Source of the DNA: Ascochyta rabiei
Taxonomy: Eukaryota > Ascomycota > Dothideomycetes > Pleosporales > Didymellaceae
DNA: 64,000 nt
Assembly (NCBI RefSeq): GCF_004011695.2
Contig: NC_082410.1
Span: 558,001-622,000, forward strand
Direction: 5' to 3'
The notes beneath the pieces were generated by a model that saw nothing but the letters and a program-made list of their open reading frames with translations, did no database searches and was not told where the DNA came from. Numbering within the stretch: the first letter of the stretch is position 1; each line of letters opens with the position of its first letter. The position numbers and the translations under genes were made by a program. Of this stretch, positions 8,763 to 20,588 are shown in pieces.

Positions 8763-9114
8763 GCGCGCAGGACATTTTTTACATTCCATCATGTCAACGT
8801 CCATAGATGGGGACTTGTGGGCTTATTTTTGCTGTCACCTTGCACGCCTCTGGAAATTGTAGGACACCAGGAGTATTTCTTTGTAGACGCGACTTGTTTG
8901 AGCAACGTCATGAAGCAGCCGTCAACCCGCTGTGTTTGTGAACTACGTCGGTTGTCCAGAATGACTGCTATTGCATTGCTCAGAAATCAGAAATTCTGAA
9001 AGTATAGCATATCAACACGCCTCCGGTTCCTACCCATAACAGGAAATGCAGCCCAAAGCTGTTCAAGCACCGAGCACCCTGTGTAAACACTACTTCTGTC
9101 GTCCATTTGTGCGA
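8763..9114. other. Intergenic
   Basis: Gap between the tRNA-Gln gene and the 3' end of the MEMO1-family gene. Nothing recognised. Confidence 0.5.
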
Positions 9115-10262
9115 TCACAAGACAGCGAAGGCGCTCGCGTACGACACGCTGCTATCACCAAGGTCTTCCACCAAGCTGCTTCTCTCATACCTCACAAACT
9201 TGAACCTTCCCTTTCCTTCGCCCAGTCCCTCAGCTTTCTCAACTGCAGCCAAAAACACGCCAATAGGATGCCTGCCACATACAGTGTTCCCAGTATCCTT
9301 CAACTGCTGCAAGAACTCCCTGTGTGATCCAGCCTCCACTGCATCCATGCTCTCCTTGTCTACTGCCGCAATACTCTCGTGGATCGGATAGTCGCTTGCG
9401 ACGCGTGAGTTCGACTTGAGGTTCGTCCCAGATGAGCTGTTAGGCGGCTGATAGTAGGTGTACCGGAAGCGGGAGCCCCAGTGGCAGAAGTCGGAGGATA
9501 TAACGAAGACGTTGCTAGGGTCAGAGAGGTAGGGTGCAAGGAGCGAACCGTAGTTCGCTTCAGCACGGGCATCTGTGTTGCCGACCATGATGGGGACGAG
9601 CGGTACGGAGCTTGGGTCTGATTGAAAGTTTGTGTTTTTGCTGCGAGGGCACATCAGCATAGGATGAGTGGATTGCAAGGACCAGCCTACAGCGACAGCA
9701 TCTTGTAGATGTAAGGGAGGTGCATCTCTGAGCTGTGCTCATCTTCGTCAACACCGCGTTCCATGATTTCAAGACCCCATTCCTTCTGTATCTGCTTGAC
9801 AAGCGGAGTGTCTATGGTGAGATCACCGATTGGCGTAGCATACTTGTTGCAGCCGGTGGTAGCGGCGCCAGAGAGGTAGTAATGGTGGGAAGGGAAAAGA
9901 AGGAACACGCGTTTGCTAACAGAGTCAGTATGAGAGCTGCAGGAATCTCCAGTCGCTTACGCATTCGCCCAGTCAGCAGTCTTGTAGGCCCATGCAGCGG
10001 CAGGACCGGAGTAAGAGTATCCAGCATGCCTGCATATCCATGAGCCTTGCGATATAATCCAGATTTGCTATGGATCCTACGGTCCGATGATAGCTCGAGC
10101 ATTCGGTGTCGGCACAGAGACATCGCCTTCTTTCGAGGAGGCTGTACCAACAGGTGCTATAGAGCTTGGAACGTCTGCTAGCCAGCCGTCAAGCTGCTGT
10201 GAGAGGAGTGGCCCTTTGTCAGTGTACCACGAGCCAGCGTGAGTAGCTCTACGAGTGACCAT
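9115..10262 (-). CDS. MEMO1 family protein (Mho1-like)
   Basis: Four exons: 10081-10262, 9961-10029, 9691-9915 and 9115-9640. The 45-51-nt introns have GTAGG/GTAAGC donors and CAG/TAG acceptors, and every junction keeps frame, giving 333 residues. The protein opens with the family hallmark 'RRATHAGSWY'. It continues 'IIGPHAGYSYSGPAAAWAYK', 'VFLLFPSHHYYLSG', 'DEDEHSSEMHLPY', 'ISSDFCHWGSRF' and 'CGRHPIGVFLAA'. The conserved His residues and acidic 'DEDEHS' block match the metal-binding fold shared with class III extradiol dioxygenases. Human MEMO1 is linked to ErbB2 signalling, cell motility and copper handling; yeast Mho1 is poorly understood. A longer frame starts 29 codons upstream, but the conserved region starts at the chosen Met. 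Divergent from the gene at 10870. Confidence 0.92.
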
Positions 10263-10869
10263 CTTGGTGAGGATTCTACGTAGTGACAGTTCTAGAGGTC
10301 GAAACAAGCTTGAAGGCAAGTTGTATTGGTTTGGAGAGTGGTGTTGCAACGAGTGGGGTAATGGAAGCTGGTGTGGGGCGGGAGCTTCAGGTTGTTATTT
10401 CGTCATCGTTTTAACTGCTCGCACTGTTGTGCTTGTGCAGTATCTCATACGACAGGAGCTCATCGATGGCTGTAGAATTTGCAGTTGAAGACGTTTTCGA
10501 CATTTGGCACCCGCGTATGGCTCAATGAACGTCTCTCTGATAAGGCAACCGTACCTTGTGTTTGGCCTCGATAGATGTGGCCGTGACTACTGCCTTGATA
10601 ATCGTTCCTTCACAATAGCATTCGTGCATGACGACCGAGACCAAGACGAAAGTGTTGAAGACTAAAGTGTTGGTTGCTGGTCGTCATCCACCCCACAACG
10701 CGAACGCGTCGCTCCGCCGCGGTAGTCTGTCGCGTGTTCGGCCAGCCATCGAACATCGTCATTCATCTCAGCCTACTACACCACAATCTGCTCCTTCAAT
10801 ACCCATCGGCTGCCACCTACTGCATCTTACAACTACTTCAGACTGGTCACTTCCATTGAGATCAAAAGT
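10263..10869. promoter_or_regulatory. Divergent promoter region between MEMO1-family and Cys-rich genes
   Basis: A 607-bp region separates two divergent start codons and must hold both promoters. No specific binding motif was identified. Confidence 0.4.
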
Positions 10870-11614
10870 ATGGGCATCAAACGCAAACACACCGACGATG
10901 CTTCTCCTACATCAATCTCCAGCGCCGGCTTCGTCTCAACACCAGACGCTCAGTCACCCACACCCTACCCCCAATTCGACGGCACGATGGAAATGGACAC
11001 CGAAATACTACCACGAATCCATGGTTGGGATTTCTCCCGCGCGCACCGAGTAAAAAGCAGCGATTGGGGAAACCGAACGCGCAAACGAGTCCGTGACAAC
11101 CGACCTGACGAGCGCGCTGTCCACGGTACATACCTCCCTTTGCCTTCCCTCTCAGCCCCTACCCCTCCTCGAAACACTTTTGCGCCTGGATATCTGTACT
11201 GACATTCCACCAGAAAACACAGTCCACAAGCTCTTCCTCGCGCAACGGCAACACCCTCACGCCTCCCCAGCTCCTCCCGGCCCTCTGCCTGCCACACAGC
11301 CTGCCATTGTAGTCTCGAAACCGCAGAAATCCACACTGCACTCCTTCTGGAACATCTCTGCCGCGCCGGTCCAAACACCCATCTTCTCGTACCACACCGC
11401 ACCGCAGCAGCGTGAGCACGAAGGGCCGCGGTGTGAGGACTGTGATGCACGCCTTGCGGTTGATGTGGGGGTCATGGATGTTGATATGGAGATGGATAGT
11501 GCAGAAGGTGCGAGCCAATTCGCATGCTGTGAGTGTGGCAGGAATGTCTGCGGAACTTGCGCTGTGGTCTCAGAGGCGAGGCATTGCTTGCAGTGCGCTA
11601 CGCGTGGATATTGA
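10870..11614 (+). CDS. Cys-rich zinc-ribbon-like protein with PIP-box-like motif
   Basis: Two exons (10870-11125 and 11214-11614) with an 88-nt GTACAT...CCAG intron give 218 residues. The N-terminus is basic and low complexity ('MGIKRKHTDD', 'NRTRKRVRDNRP'), suggesting a nuclear protein. Around residue 125 is 'KSTLHSFW', which matches a PCNA-interacting PIP box (Q-x-x-L-x-x-F-W) except for Lys in the first place. The C-terminal third has paired cysteines: 'CEDCDARL', 'CCECGRNVCGTCAVV' and 'HCLQCA', a likely zinc-binding module. I do not recognise a named family. The combination hints at a role around DNA replication or repair, but this is inference. It is convergent with the AAA ATPase gene. 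Confidence 0.75.
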
Positions 11615-11904
11615 AAATGGCGTTTGTGAAGGAAGAACCAGACTAAGTTCTGGGTGTTGCTGTCGTAAGCTATTTGGAGCATAAGATATCCCGGCATTGG
11701 TGATTAGCGAGGCGTTTTGGATATTATGCAGAGAGAGGAGCTAGTCAATGTGATCTACTCAAACGCAATGTACTTCAATGCATATGTCGATTGTTCAAGT
11801 CGAATGTTGGGATAGTTTCGTTTCGTGATTCAATTCCTCACATGTAAGATGAGATACCTGACCATTGGAAAGCGTAAGCCAACACATAGCAGCAACTCCA
11901 GGCC

Positions 11905-13602
11905 TTAGATGAACCTCTTGATAGCGCCACCCAACATGCTCATTGGGTCATCACGCCTCTCATGCAGCATAGCATCAAGCTCATCACGACGTCTCATGGG
12001 GTTCTCGCTGGTACCTTCTTTGGCTGGTCGCTGCAGCAGCGTCTCCATACGCTCAGACAGCTTCTTCTCATCCATCTCGTCCCTCAGGATCTTGACCTGC
12101 TTCTGAATCTCAATCCAAAGTTCCAAGTGCTTGACATCGGGGTCTTCGCTGCCGCCGCCGACTACGCGGAAATGGGAGTCAATGGGGCGCAATGGGTCTT
12201 GTGGGCCTGCCCAGCGAAGCGCCTCCATCTCGGCCTTGGTCTTATCGTGGCCACCACGTGCGGCGATGGCAAGCAGAGAAGCGATGAAAGCTTCCTGCAT
12301 GTACGCAAAAGAGAACTTATCAGTGATCTCTGCAATTTTATCGCACAGCTTGTCAGGAAAGTCGAGGTTCTTGTTATCTGCAAGCTTCTCTTGCCAGAAA
12401 TGGGAATACTGAACTCGCTGGGCGTAATCAGGGTTTGGGAAGTAGTACTTGCGATCGAAACGGCTGGGCCGCTTGGAGATGCCGGGGTCCAGTCTGTCGA
12501 GGTGGTTCGTTGAGCCAACCATGAGGATGCCATCGTTAGACTTGAGGCCGTCGACTTCGTTGAGGAAGTAGGACCGCACATTGTCGCTGACGATAGAATC
12601 GAGATCTTCAAAGACGAGGTAGCATGGTGCTTCCTGACGCGCTTTGCCGAAGATCTGGGCAATCGAGTATTCCGGACCCATGAAGGACGAAAGTGTGCGC
12701 ACATACAGTGTTGGCACAGACAACCTGGAATCCCCATCTGCCCCGCGCTGGTAGAGGCTATGCATCATGGCTTTGATACTGATGGTCTTGCCGTTTCCGG
12801 GTGGGCCGTAGTAGATGATGCCACGCTTCCATGGGACCTTCAGCTTCTGGTATGTCTCGCGACTGTCGAAGAAGCTCTCCACGTCAGTAACAAGAGCCTT
12901 CTTCATGTCTTCGTCGAGAATCACGTCGTCCCAAGTGGATTTCTGTACCGAGTCGTACAGCTGAGCACTCTTCTGCCACCAACCTTGGTCATATACCCAG
13001 ACCTCATTGTGAAGCTCCACGGCCCATTTTGTAGCGTCTCTGATCAGCTCATCGACCTTGTGCGCGTTGCTCGTGAGGATGTAGTGGTTCTTGGTGATCG
13101 GATAGTAGCCCGCGCCATCCCTACCCTCAGCGATGTACAGAATGACCTCCTGATCTTTCCATTTATACATGAACTTGCCAAAGGTGAGGCTCTCAGCCAT
13201 GAAGCCAGAGCCGCTATCGAGCCTCCTTCCGGCAGGTATGTATTGGCGCCATTTCAAGCTCACACTGTACACTGGGTCTTTGACGCTATCCTCGAGAGGC
13301 GTGACGGTCGCGAAACCAGCAGAGGCATAGGCGAGGAGGTTCAGGCGGCCGAAGGGCGACACGACGAGCTCGAGCTGGGGGTACTGAGTGCGCAGAGCTT
13401 CAACGAGCACAACATCGGTGTCAACGCGCTTCGCAGACGAGTGTTCGAAGTACTGGCGGCTCGCAAGGTCCGATTCGGCGGCGAAGCTATGGCCCGTCAT
13501 GCTGACTGCTGGTATTGGGCGATGCAAAGATGTGCTGACGTGCGAACGTGCTCTGAGCAAGAAATGGGGTCGAGAAGCTGCAGTAAGTGCGTATACAAAC
13601 AA
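11905..13602 (-). CDS. BCS1-like AAA ATPase
   Basis: A single-exon 565-residue protein. Walker A 'GPPGNGKT' is at residues 266-273 and Walker B 'LVFEDLD' near 329-335; 'STNHLDRLDPGISKRPSRFDRKY' contains sensor 1 and the arginine finger region. The C-terminal lid and an acidic helical tail with 'RRRDELDAMLHERRDDPMSMLGG' follow. The order matches the BCS1-type AAA subfamily, whose founder translocates the folded Rieske protein across the inner mitochondrial membrane; many fungal paralogues have unknown substrates. No clear transmembrane helix is visible near the N-terminus, so it may be a soluble paralogue. Start choice: 13602 gives a basic, presequence-like leader; an internal Met at 13500 ('MTGHSFAAE') is an alternative and would remove it. 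Convergent with the Cys-rich gene, 290 bp apart. Confidence 0.85.
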   Translation of the reverse strand: MFVYALTAASRPHFLLRARSHVSTSLHRPIPAVSMTGHSFAAESDLASRQYFEHSSAKRVDTDVVLVEALRTQYPQLELVVSPFGRLNLLAYASAGFATVTPLEDSVKDPVYSVSLKWRQYIPAGRRLDSGSGFMAESLTFGKFMYKWKDQEVILYIAEGRDGAGYYPITKNHYILTSNAHKVDELIRDATKWAVELHNEVWVYDQGWWQKSAQLYDSVQKSTWDDVILDEDMKKALVTDVESFFDSRETYQKLKVPWKRGIIYYGPPGNGKTISIKAMMHSLYQRGADGDSRLSVPTLYVRTLSSFMGPEYSIAQIFGKARQEAPCYLVFEDLDSIVSDNVRSYFLNEVDGLKSNDGILMVGSTNHLDRLDPGISKRPSRFDRKYYFPNPDYAQRVQYSHFWQEKLADNKNLDFPDKLCDKIAEITDKFSFAYMQEAFIASLLAIAARGGHDKTKAEMEALRWAGPQDPLRPIDSHFRVVGGGSEDPDVKHLELWIEIQKQVKILRDEMDEKKLSERMETLLQRPAKEGTSENPMRRRDELDAMLHERRDDPMSMLGGAIKRFI

Positions 13603-16093
13603 GTGCGGTCAACAGGCAGCAACGACGGCTTTTGCCAAAGCAGAGGGTGGCCTGAAATTGGCTGTGCTGGAGCTCTTGGTTGTTGTTGCCAGCTGCCAGC
13701 TATGAGGCGCAGCAAGCTACCCCACATCCTGATTGGGTCGACACCAACACGTGAATCTTGGGACCCATGGACAAAACACCATGGAAGTATTGTGGGTATT
13801 GGAAGTAGGTAACAGGCTCAGAGCTGCAAAGTGATGAGGGGTGCTCCAGCTTGGGTTGGAGCTGACTGTTGACAGACGATACGGCACGAATGAGAGTGCA
13901 GAGGTCCAGCCGCACCCATCTGGCGACAGCTTACTTTGGAGACTCCTTCGTACAGCCAAGCTGTATGTCAGACCTCGGAAGGACATACGGAGCGCTTGAG
14001 AGCCGCACTACGTTGTTGTACCTAGTCTAGCTCAGACTTGCTGCAGTCTTCCGATGAGTTCGCTCTTGTGGTCCATGCCACCTAGCTCTGTGCTAACACT
14101 GTAGTAATGAACGGGTTCGAATGCAGTCAAATTGTCATCTTCACAGAACCAAACGGAGAACCACCGCCTTCAAGCCTTGTGGTCCTGCAGACCTTGTCCT
14201 GGACTTGATCTCCAGAGCCGTGGAAACGGTCTCACGCAGGGTCGATGTGGAGCCCCCGCTCCTCTGTCCCCACAGTCTCGCGGAGGCACCCAACGCAACA
14301 GGCTTCAGGGTCGGGTTGATGGAGCTTTGGTCGAAGCATGGCCGAATTTGGGCGAGATGCGTACTATCCACAAAGGTGCTGCTTGCAGGAGGGCGCAACA
14401 GCGTCTCCGTCTGGACAGAGTTACCCAAGCAATGCCGCTGTAATATCGATACGGCTTGACAGTCTTGGGTAAAGGCGCACAGTCATTTGACCGATACAAG
14501 AATAGCACGACCTAGGTCACACGGTTGCGCTCAACAAGGGCACCCTCGAAGCTACGTCCTCTAACCTTTTGTCTGACCACCAAGCCGCGACAACGTGATC
14601 AAAAGCAAGGAGACGGTTAGTGAGGTATTTCTGCTGTGCAAATCAACAGCCAACAGTCAGCGGCGTCTTGCCAACTTGACATGGCCGCGCACGAGGGGGA
14701 CACAATACGGCGACGGTACGGCAGAATTGAAAAGCCCTGACAGCTGCTCCCGCTGGCCCGAGCAAGGAACAGCGGTGTTCGACCGCGTGGGTGGTGAGAC
14801 TCCGAGACCCTTCAGGTGGAGCTTGTAGAACCCCCAGCAGCCCCGGGATACCCACGGAAGCAGTACATCCTGTACCCATTTTTGTTCCACTAGCCCTGAG
14901 ATTTGACGCTAAATGCAGTGCAGCACTGAAGATTTGCAATCCAATTCGAGTTCGTCGCGACGCTGCTGCGACGGCGCAAACACTGCGACAATCGAGCAGT
15001 TGATGTCATGCCATACTTTCGGTTCGACGCCCGTGGCTGATGCCGAGAGTCTTGCACAAAGCTTAGTCGTCCACGCCCTGTCTTGTGGACACGTTCGCCA
15101 TGCATGCCGTCATCAATCCATTCGTTCGAGGGACGGTCATCATCTTGGCGGCGAGTATCCCCGATATTTCCGGCAGACAGCTTGCACGCGAACAAGTCGT
15201 TAGGCTGCACGCTGTGCTGGAGAGAGCATCTGCCGAGATAGATCTCCAAGCACAAGGCCGCCGTATCCAGCATCCCGGTGGGTTCGCAGCTTGGAGGCAA
15301 ATTTTCACGATGCTCATCTGGAGGATCAAGGTCCACCTCGCACTCTGCTCCACCGAACAATTTCGCAAGGATTCTGCACTAGCCCCGGCGAGACAATGTT
15401 GCGATTGCAGCATGGGTTTGTGCGACCGTTCTTGCAGCAATAACCAGACCAGTGAAAAGCGCGCTGCAGACATGTGGGAAATTGCAGATGCTGCTATTCC
15501 TGCGCACTCGATGCATCGCTCCATGGCTTCCATGGAGGTTCGGAGGTCAAGTTTCCGCGAGTCACGATGATGTAAAGCTGACTGCCTCGCGTCTGGACAA
15601 AGCCCACCTCGGGAAATGGACGCAGTGGTCTTCCCATCTCGTCGCGTCATAGCAGCCTGCTGTTCACCTGATGTCGAGTTTCGGACTTAGAGAGCGATCG
15701 ACTATTGGCGTTCCTTTTGGATTTCCAACAGCTGGCGCTCACCCGACCTCGGCAAGCCTCTCTGTATGCGCGGCGATCTGCTACCCTGTCCCTCTCTGTG
15801 GCTCGTTGGTTTAATCCATGGCTGTCGGTGGGCCCATGCGGAGACAAGTGTATGGGGAAATGATTTGAGTGGGCCGCTTTAGCACCAGATTCGACTAATC
15901 ACCTCCCCTTAGCATTGGTCTAGAGTCAAGACGGATTTGACGGCCCATGGCATACGTCGTTTACCAAAGCTCCCTGCATGGTCTGTTTGCAAATATATGA
16001 GTGCCCCTTCCCCAGACTCATTCAATTCCCCAGACTCCTCTGACCACTCTTCGCCCCAGACCCAATCAGCGGGAATAACATAGATTAGTCACA
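13603..16093. other. Intergenic, 2.5 kb
   Basis: Several overlapping open frames of 60-195 codons lie on both strands (for example near 15085-15570) but none shows family motifs or plausible splice structure. The right end carries the promoter of the acetate transporter gene. No tRNA, repeat or transposon signature was seen. Confidence 0.45.
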
Positions 16094-17165
16094 ATGGCAA
16101 CCGCACACGAACACAACAACGTCGCTGTAAGTTACCTCGACCTCCTGCCCCCGTGATCCTGAAGCTGATTTCTTCCAGCGCGGCCCCAGCGTCGACAAGG
16201 AGACCAGCGGTGTCGATTACGCCCACAACGGGAACGGTGCCCTTCCCATGCAGAGGGCCCCTTACGACTATGGCGGCAACCCTCTCGCCCACGTCGCTAC
16301 CAATGATCCAGAGATGCGTCTCGCTGCCTTTGGTGGTGAATTCCAGCCTGGTCTCTACCGCCCGCCGAACCGCAAGTTCGCCAACCCTGCTCCCCTCGGT
16401 CTCTCGGCTTTTGCTCTCACCACCTTTGTCTTGTCGTTGATCAATGTCAACACAAAGAGCATCGGCTCGCCTAGTCTTGTTGTTGCTCTTGCCTACGGGT
16501 ATGGTGGTCTCGTCCAGCTGCTTGCTGGTATGTGGTACGTATTAGGTTCCATCTTTCCGTATTTTTGACTGCTCTATCACATGCTCCTGTATCTTTGACC
16601 GCTCTAACACACTCCCAGGGAAATGGCTGTCGGCAACACCTTTGGTGCTACCGCTCTCTCGTCGTACGGAGGTTTCTGGTTGTCGTTTGCCATCATCCTC
16701 ACCCCTGGCGGTTTCGCCATCGAGACCGGTCTGGCAAAGATCAGTGAAGCTACCTTTCTCAACTCCTTCGGCCTGTACCTTATGGGATGGTTTATTTTCA
16801 CCTTTTTGTTGTTGATTTGCACCCTTCGCTCGACAGTAGCGTTCTTCAGCCTCTTTTTCACTCTTGATTTGGCATTTTTGATGCTCGGCATCGGCTACCT
16901 CAACAACGATGGTGCCCACCCCCAGGAGCAGTGCATTATCGCCGGTGGCGCCTTTGGCCTTATGGCTGCGTTCCTTGCTTGGTACAACGCACTTGCCGGT
17001 ATTGCCGACAGTTCCAACAGGTTAGTCTGCCACAATTCCATACACAGAACGTTGTTGCTAACTCCCCCCAGCTTCTTCGTCATTCCCGTCGCCCACTTCC
17101 CCTGGTCCGACAAGGGCCGTGAGCGCCGCGACAAGGTCGACAACTCGGCCCACCGCTCCGCATAA
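16094..17165 (+). CDS. GPR1/FUN34/YaaH family acetate/ammonium transporter (Ato-type)
   Basis: Four exons (16094-16126, 16179-16534, 16619-17020 and 17072-17165) give 294 residues; introns of 52, 84 and 51 nt have good GT-AG ends. The N-terminal ~85 residues are hydrophilic. The family signature '[15 protein letters not shown]' then opens the membrane domain, with about six hydrophobic helices including '[35 protein letters not shown]'. The C-terminus is short and charged. Relatives (Ady2/Ato1, AcpA, Gpr1) sit in the plasma membrane and carry acetate or are tied to ammonium export, and are induced on acetate. The tiny 11-codon first exon is typical for this family in filamentous fungi. No regulatory site could be assigned. 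Confidence 0.93.
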
Positions 17166-17951
17166 ATGAGATGTGGCCCGCACTTTACACCTCTATCGAT
17201 TGATTCGGGAGGCAGGTTGCTAATAGGATGGATGAATGTTCGACTACGACTGAACGATGTTGATTAATTTGGATACCCCGGAGAAAGATCAACAACCATA
17301 ATGGAACTGATGGAATGTTCGTTATGAGCCAATACGCACGCTATTTAATACTATCTACTACAACTTCACACTCACACTTCACATCTGTCACTGTCACGTT
17401 TAATCATGTGTTGTATGCCAAACCTTCACCGCTCAGTAAATAAATAGCACCTTGAGGGTTTGTAGATGTGTTACGATTATTCTAAACGGACGTGTACGCA
17501 GAGTAGAGTGCTCTCTTGGGGTATTAAAAACAACGAACGTCGGATAGTGAAAGCTCTCTCAGGCAGCCCAAGTCTAGTTCTTTCTTTGTGTCGGCCGCCT
17601 CAAGTCTTTGACCTGGTAAGAGGATGTCGCGAAGAAGCAGCCACGGCATCAGCACTGTCAGCGACGGCCACAGCCTCGTTGCAGTCTGCATCGCTGTCGT
17701 GCTTGACCGGGTCGAGCCAGTTCCCCTGAATCAGACGAGCAGCGATAACCACACCAAAGAGCTCTAGCACAAACCGTCCGCAGCTCGAACCGTCCGCAGC
17801 TCAAAAGTGCAGCAGCTCAGACTGCTTCCTCTTGCAACGCAAGACACCTTCCACAACACCAAGCACGTGTCGTGTGCCAGACCAGCACTGCTGCTGTTCA
17901 TACCCATCCGGTACAAAAGATCGTTACACACAACCGCCCACAGTTCCATTC

Positions 17952-17983
<32 letters not shown>

Positions 17984-18439
17984 ACCCTCACATAGCAACT
18001 ACAACCCAAAGTGACGTCCCCCACCCCTATCCCCATCAACAGCTCCAGCTCCAGCTCCACATACGTCACCATCCTCCGCGTCGAAACCACAGGTCCCAGC
18101 GGTCCAGCCAGATGCGCTGACGTGCCCCAAGACGCTAGCTGCGGGCCCGCGCAGCCACGGCCTGGGCGAAGGCTTGACCAGGACGCAGCGGCGTGGCGCA
18201 CGTCAGGCGTGCGTGTTCGCTTTGGGTGCGTGTGATTGCGGTGAGGTTGGTGGTGGGGGGGTAAGGATCGGGGTTGTGCGTTGATGGGCTTGGTTGCAGG
18301 GTGGGATCTAGTTCAGTTCAGCTCAGCTTAGCTCAGGATGAAGCGCGGGTATCTTGTCCAACAGTGGAGATGGCTGGAGAAGAGAGTTTGGTGGTGATAT
18401 GGTTGGTATACACGTATTTACATTGAACACAATACAATG
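17166..18439. other. Intergenic with a 29-nt poly(A) run
   Basis: No convincing gene. A run of 29 A lies at 17952-17980. The flanks show no retroposon body or target-site duplication that I could see, so I treat it as a homopolymer. The 3' UTRs of both neighbours must lie here, as they are convergent. Confidence 0.5.
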
Positions 18440-20358
18440 CTATACACTTCCATTCGGCACCTGCACGGCGCCGGTTTCCTTGCCGCCCTGCAGCGGCTCG
18501 CCCCAGATCTGGATGACGAGTTGCTTCTTGTTGATTTTGCCCATTGCGTTCCTTGGGATGGTCTCTACGACCTTCATCTCCTGGGGTATTTTGTAGTTGG
18601 CGAGCATGTCCTTTAGTGCCCTCCTCATGTCCAGCGCTGACCATGCCTTGCCTCCTCTGCCCGCCGTCTTGCCCTGCTCAGATAGCACGACGACGGCGGC
18701 GACTTTCTGGCCCCATGCTTCGGATGGGAGGCCGACGACGGCAACCTCGGAGATGTAGGGCAGAGAGAGCATCTCGCGCTCGATTTCCAGCGCAGAGACC
18801 TTCTCGCCGCCAGTTTTGATAATGTCGGCCGATTTGCGGCCTTGGATGAAGTAGAGAGGTCCTTTGGCCCACTCTTGCTCGCTCTTGCCTGCGCCTTCTA
18901 CCGTCTTTCGGATGGCCACATCGCCGGTCTTGAACCACTTGCCCTGGCCGTCCGCGTCGTGTGTGAATTCTTTCGTCGTGGCTTCCGGGTTCTTCCAGTA
19001 TTCACGGAAGATGGTGGGGCCGCGAAGCTGGATCTCGCCGTGTCGCTCGCGGCCTGTGGCTGTGTCCATCTCCTCGCCTTCCCTGATGATCTCTCCTGTT
19101 TCCGTGTCGGCGAGACGCGCCTGGACCGAGGGCAGTGGCCAGCCTACGGACCCGTCCACTCGATCGGCAAAGTCGAGACCACAAGAAAGTGCCATTCCGA
19201 CCTCTGTCATGCCGTAGCGCTCGAGCAGGACGTTGCCTCCGCTCAGCTCTGACCAGGCGGACTTTACAGGGGTTGGGAGGGCAGCGGAGCCTGAGATGTT
19301 CAGCCGTAGGTTCGAGGGGTGTAGGGCGGTCTTGGTCGCAGCCTGGAGCTCTGGGGTCAAGCCGCAGTGTGAGGAGAGGAAGCGTGTGTAGATGGTGGGC
19401 ACGACTGTGAGCAAGGTAATGGGCTTCTTTGCGGGGTCTGGGTTGGGCAGGAAGGGCGCAGCGAGGCGTTCCCAGGCAGCTTGCGCGTTGAAGGGAAACT
19501 GGAACTCGATGACGCTACCGGCAAAGAGCGGGGTCAGCAGCGCGTTGACGGTGCCGTGGATGTGGTGCAGCGGAAGCACGTGCAGCAGCACATCGTTGGC
19601 CGTGTAGTTCCAGGCCTCCAGCAGCGACCTGGACTGGGCCGTCAGGACGTCTTGGGGCAGCAGGACACCTTTGGGGCGGCTTGTGGTGCCGGAGGTGTAG
19701 AGCATCATGCCGCCCTCTGTGCTCGTGGGCTCGTGGAGGGTGACGTAGTCGTCGGTCCGGCCCGTCATGATCTTCTCGCGCTTCCAGCTGATGGGGCTCG
19801 TGGCCATGTCCTGCTTCAGGATCTCGTCGGCCTTGTCCTGGAACTTGGCCGACGAGAGCAGCACGAGGGACTCGCTCTGGTCGACGATGTAGCGCAGCTC
19901 GTGGGCGGGGAACGTGGGCGACAGCGGCACGGCGATGGCGTGGGCAGCGAGGATGGACAGCAGCGTCACTGGGGAGCGGTCAGCGGCCGTGTCGAGGGCA
20001 GCACAGCACAGCGGGGGCCGGGGGGGGGGGGGTGCGCACCCACGTAGTCGTAGCCGTTCTCGACGAGGAACGAGATGCGCGCGCCCTCTGCGCTCTTGCC
20101 GCCCGTGTTGCGCTGCAGCTGGTCCTTGGCGGCGGCGACGTCGTTGAGCAGCTCGCGGTAGGTGAAGCGGCGGCCCGACAGCGAGTGGACGACGGCGGTG
20201 CTCTGGGCATCGTGCTGCTTGATGGCCTCGAACACGGGCAGGCGGGGGAGCGTCGACGCCATTCTGAGGGAGCGCGCGGAGGCACGCGGGCAGACGGGCG
20301 GCCCTCGAGGGGAGCGTGTCGAGCTGCGAGAGAGGAGATTGCGCGCCCACATGGCCAC
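18440..20358 (-). CDS. Mitochondrial malonyl-CoA synthetase-like acyl-CoA synthetase (ACSF3 type)
   Basis: Two exons (20040-20358 and 18440-19968) around a 71-nt intron give 615 residues. The first ~32 residues are Arg/Ser-rich and acid-free ('MAMWARNLLSRSSTRSPRG'), a mitochondrial presequence. The adenylate-forming core has 'YTSGTTSRPKGV' at 197-208, 'LPLHHIHG', 'ISGSAALP', 'ERYGMTEVGMA', 'KTGD' and 'IIKTGGEKVSALEIE'. The C-terminal 'NAMGKINKKQL' carries the catalytic Lys. The 'LPLHHIHGTVNALL' and 'YGMTEVGMALS' blocks fit the malonyl/methylmalonyl-CoA synthetase subgroup, which would supply mitochondrial fatty-acid synthesis. A general medium-chain ligase is the alternative. It is divergent from the BolA gene, with only 230 bp between starts. 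The intron contains a 13-base C tract right after its donor. Confidence 0.87.
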
Positions 20359-20588
20359 GGCAGCGCCCAGGATCAGCGCACTCGAGCTCCAGGTGCAACG
20401 CCTCGCAGGCCGGCAGGTGTGTGGCGGTGCGCGGGGCCGGCCAGCGTGCTTGGCGCAGCATCGGCCCTCAGATCTGGCTCCCGGCGCGTCCTGCGACTCA
20501 ACAGTGTCAACACCAAGCCTGCATCGCCAGCTCCGCCGCTCTCATTGGCTGTGCACGAGGGCCGCATCTGATCGCAGAGACACCGTTG
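20359..20588. promoter_or_regulatory. Short divergent promoter between malonyl-CoA synthetase-like and BolA genes
   Basis: Only 230 bp separate the two start codons, so the promoter is very probably shared. No individual binding site is assigned. Confidence 0.5.

Noticed and set aside
14105..14135. GGGTTCGAATGC considered as a tRNA B box
   Set aside because: The flanking bases cannot form a T stem and no acceptor or anticodon arms are present, even allowing introns.
15085..15570. 161-codon open frame and overlapping minus-strand frames at 14890-15650
   Set aside because: No domain, no splice structure, similar-sized frames on the opposite strand; typical of GC-balanced non-coding DNA.
17952..17980. 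Poly(A) run considered as the tail of a retroposon
   Set aside because: No retroposon body upstream and no target-site duplication at the edges.
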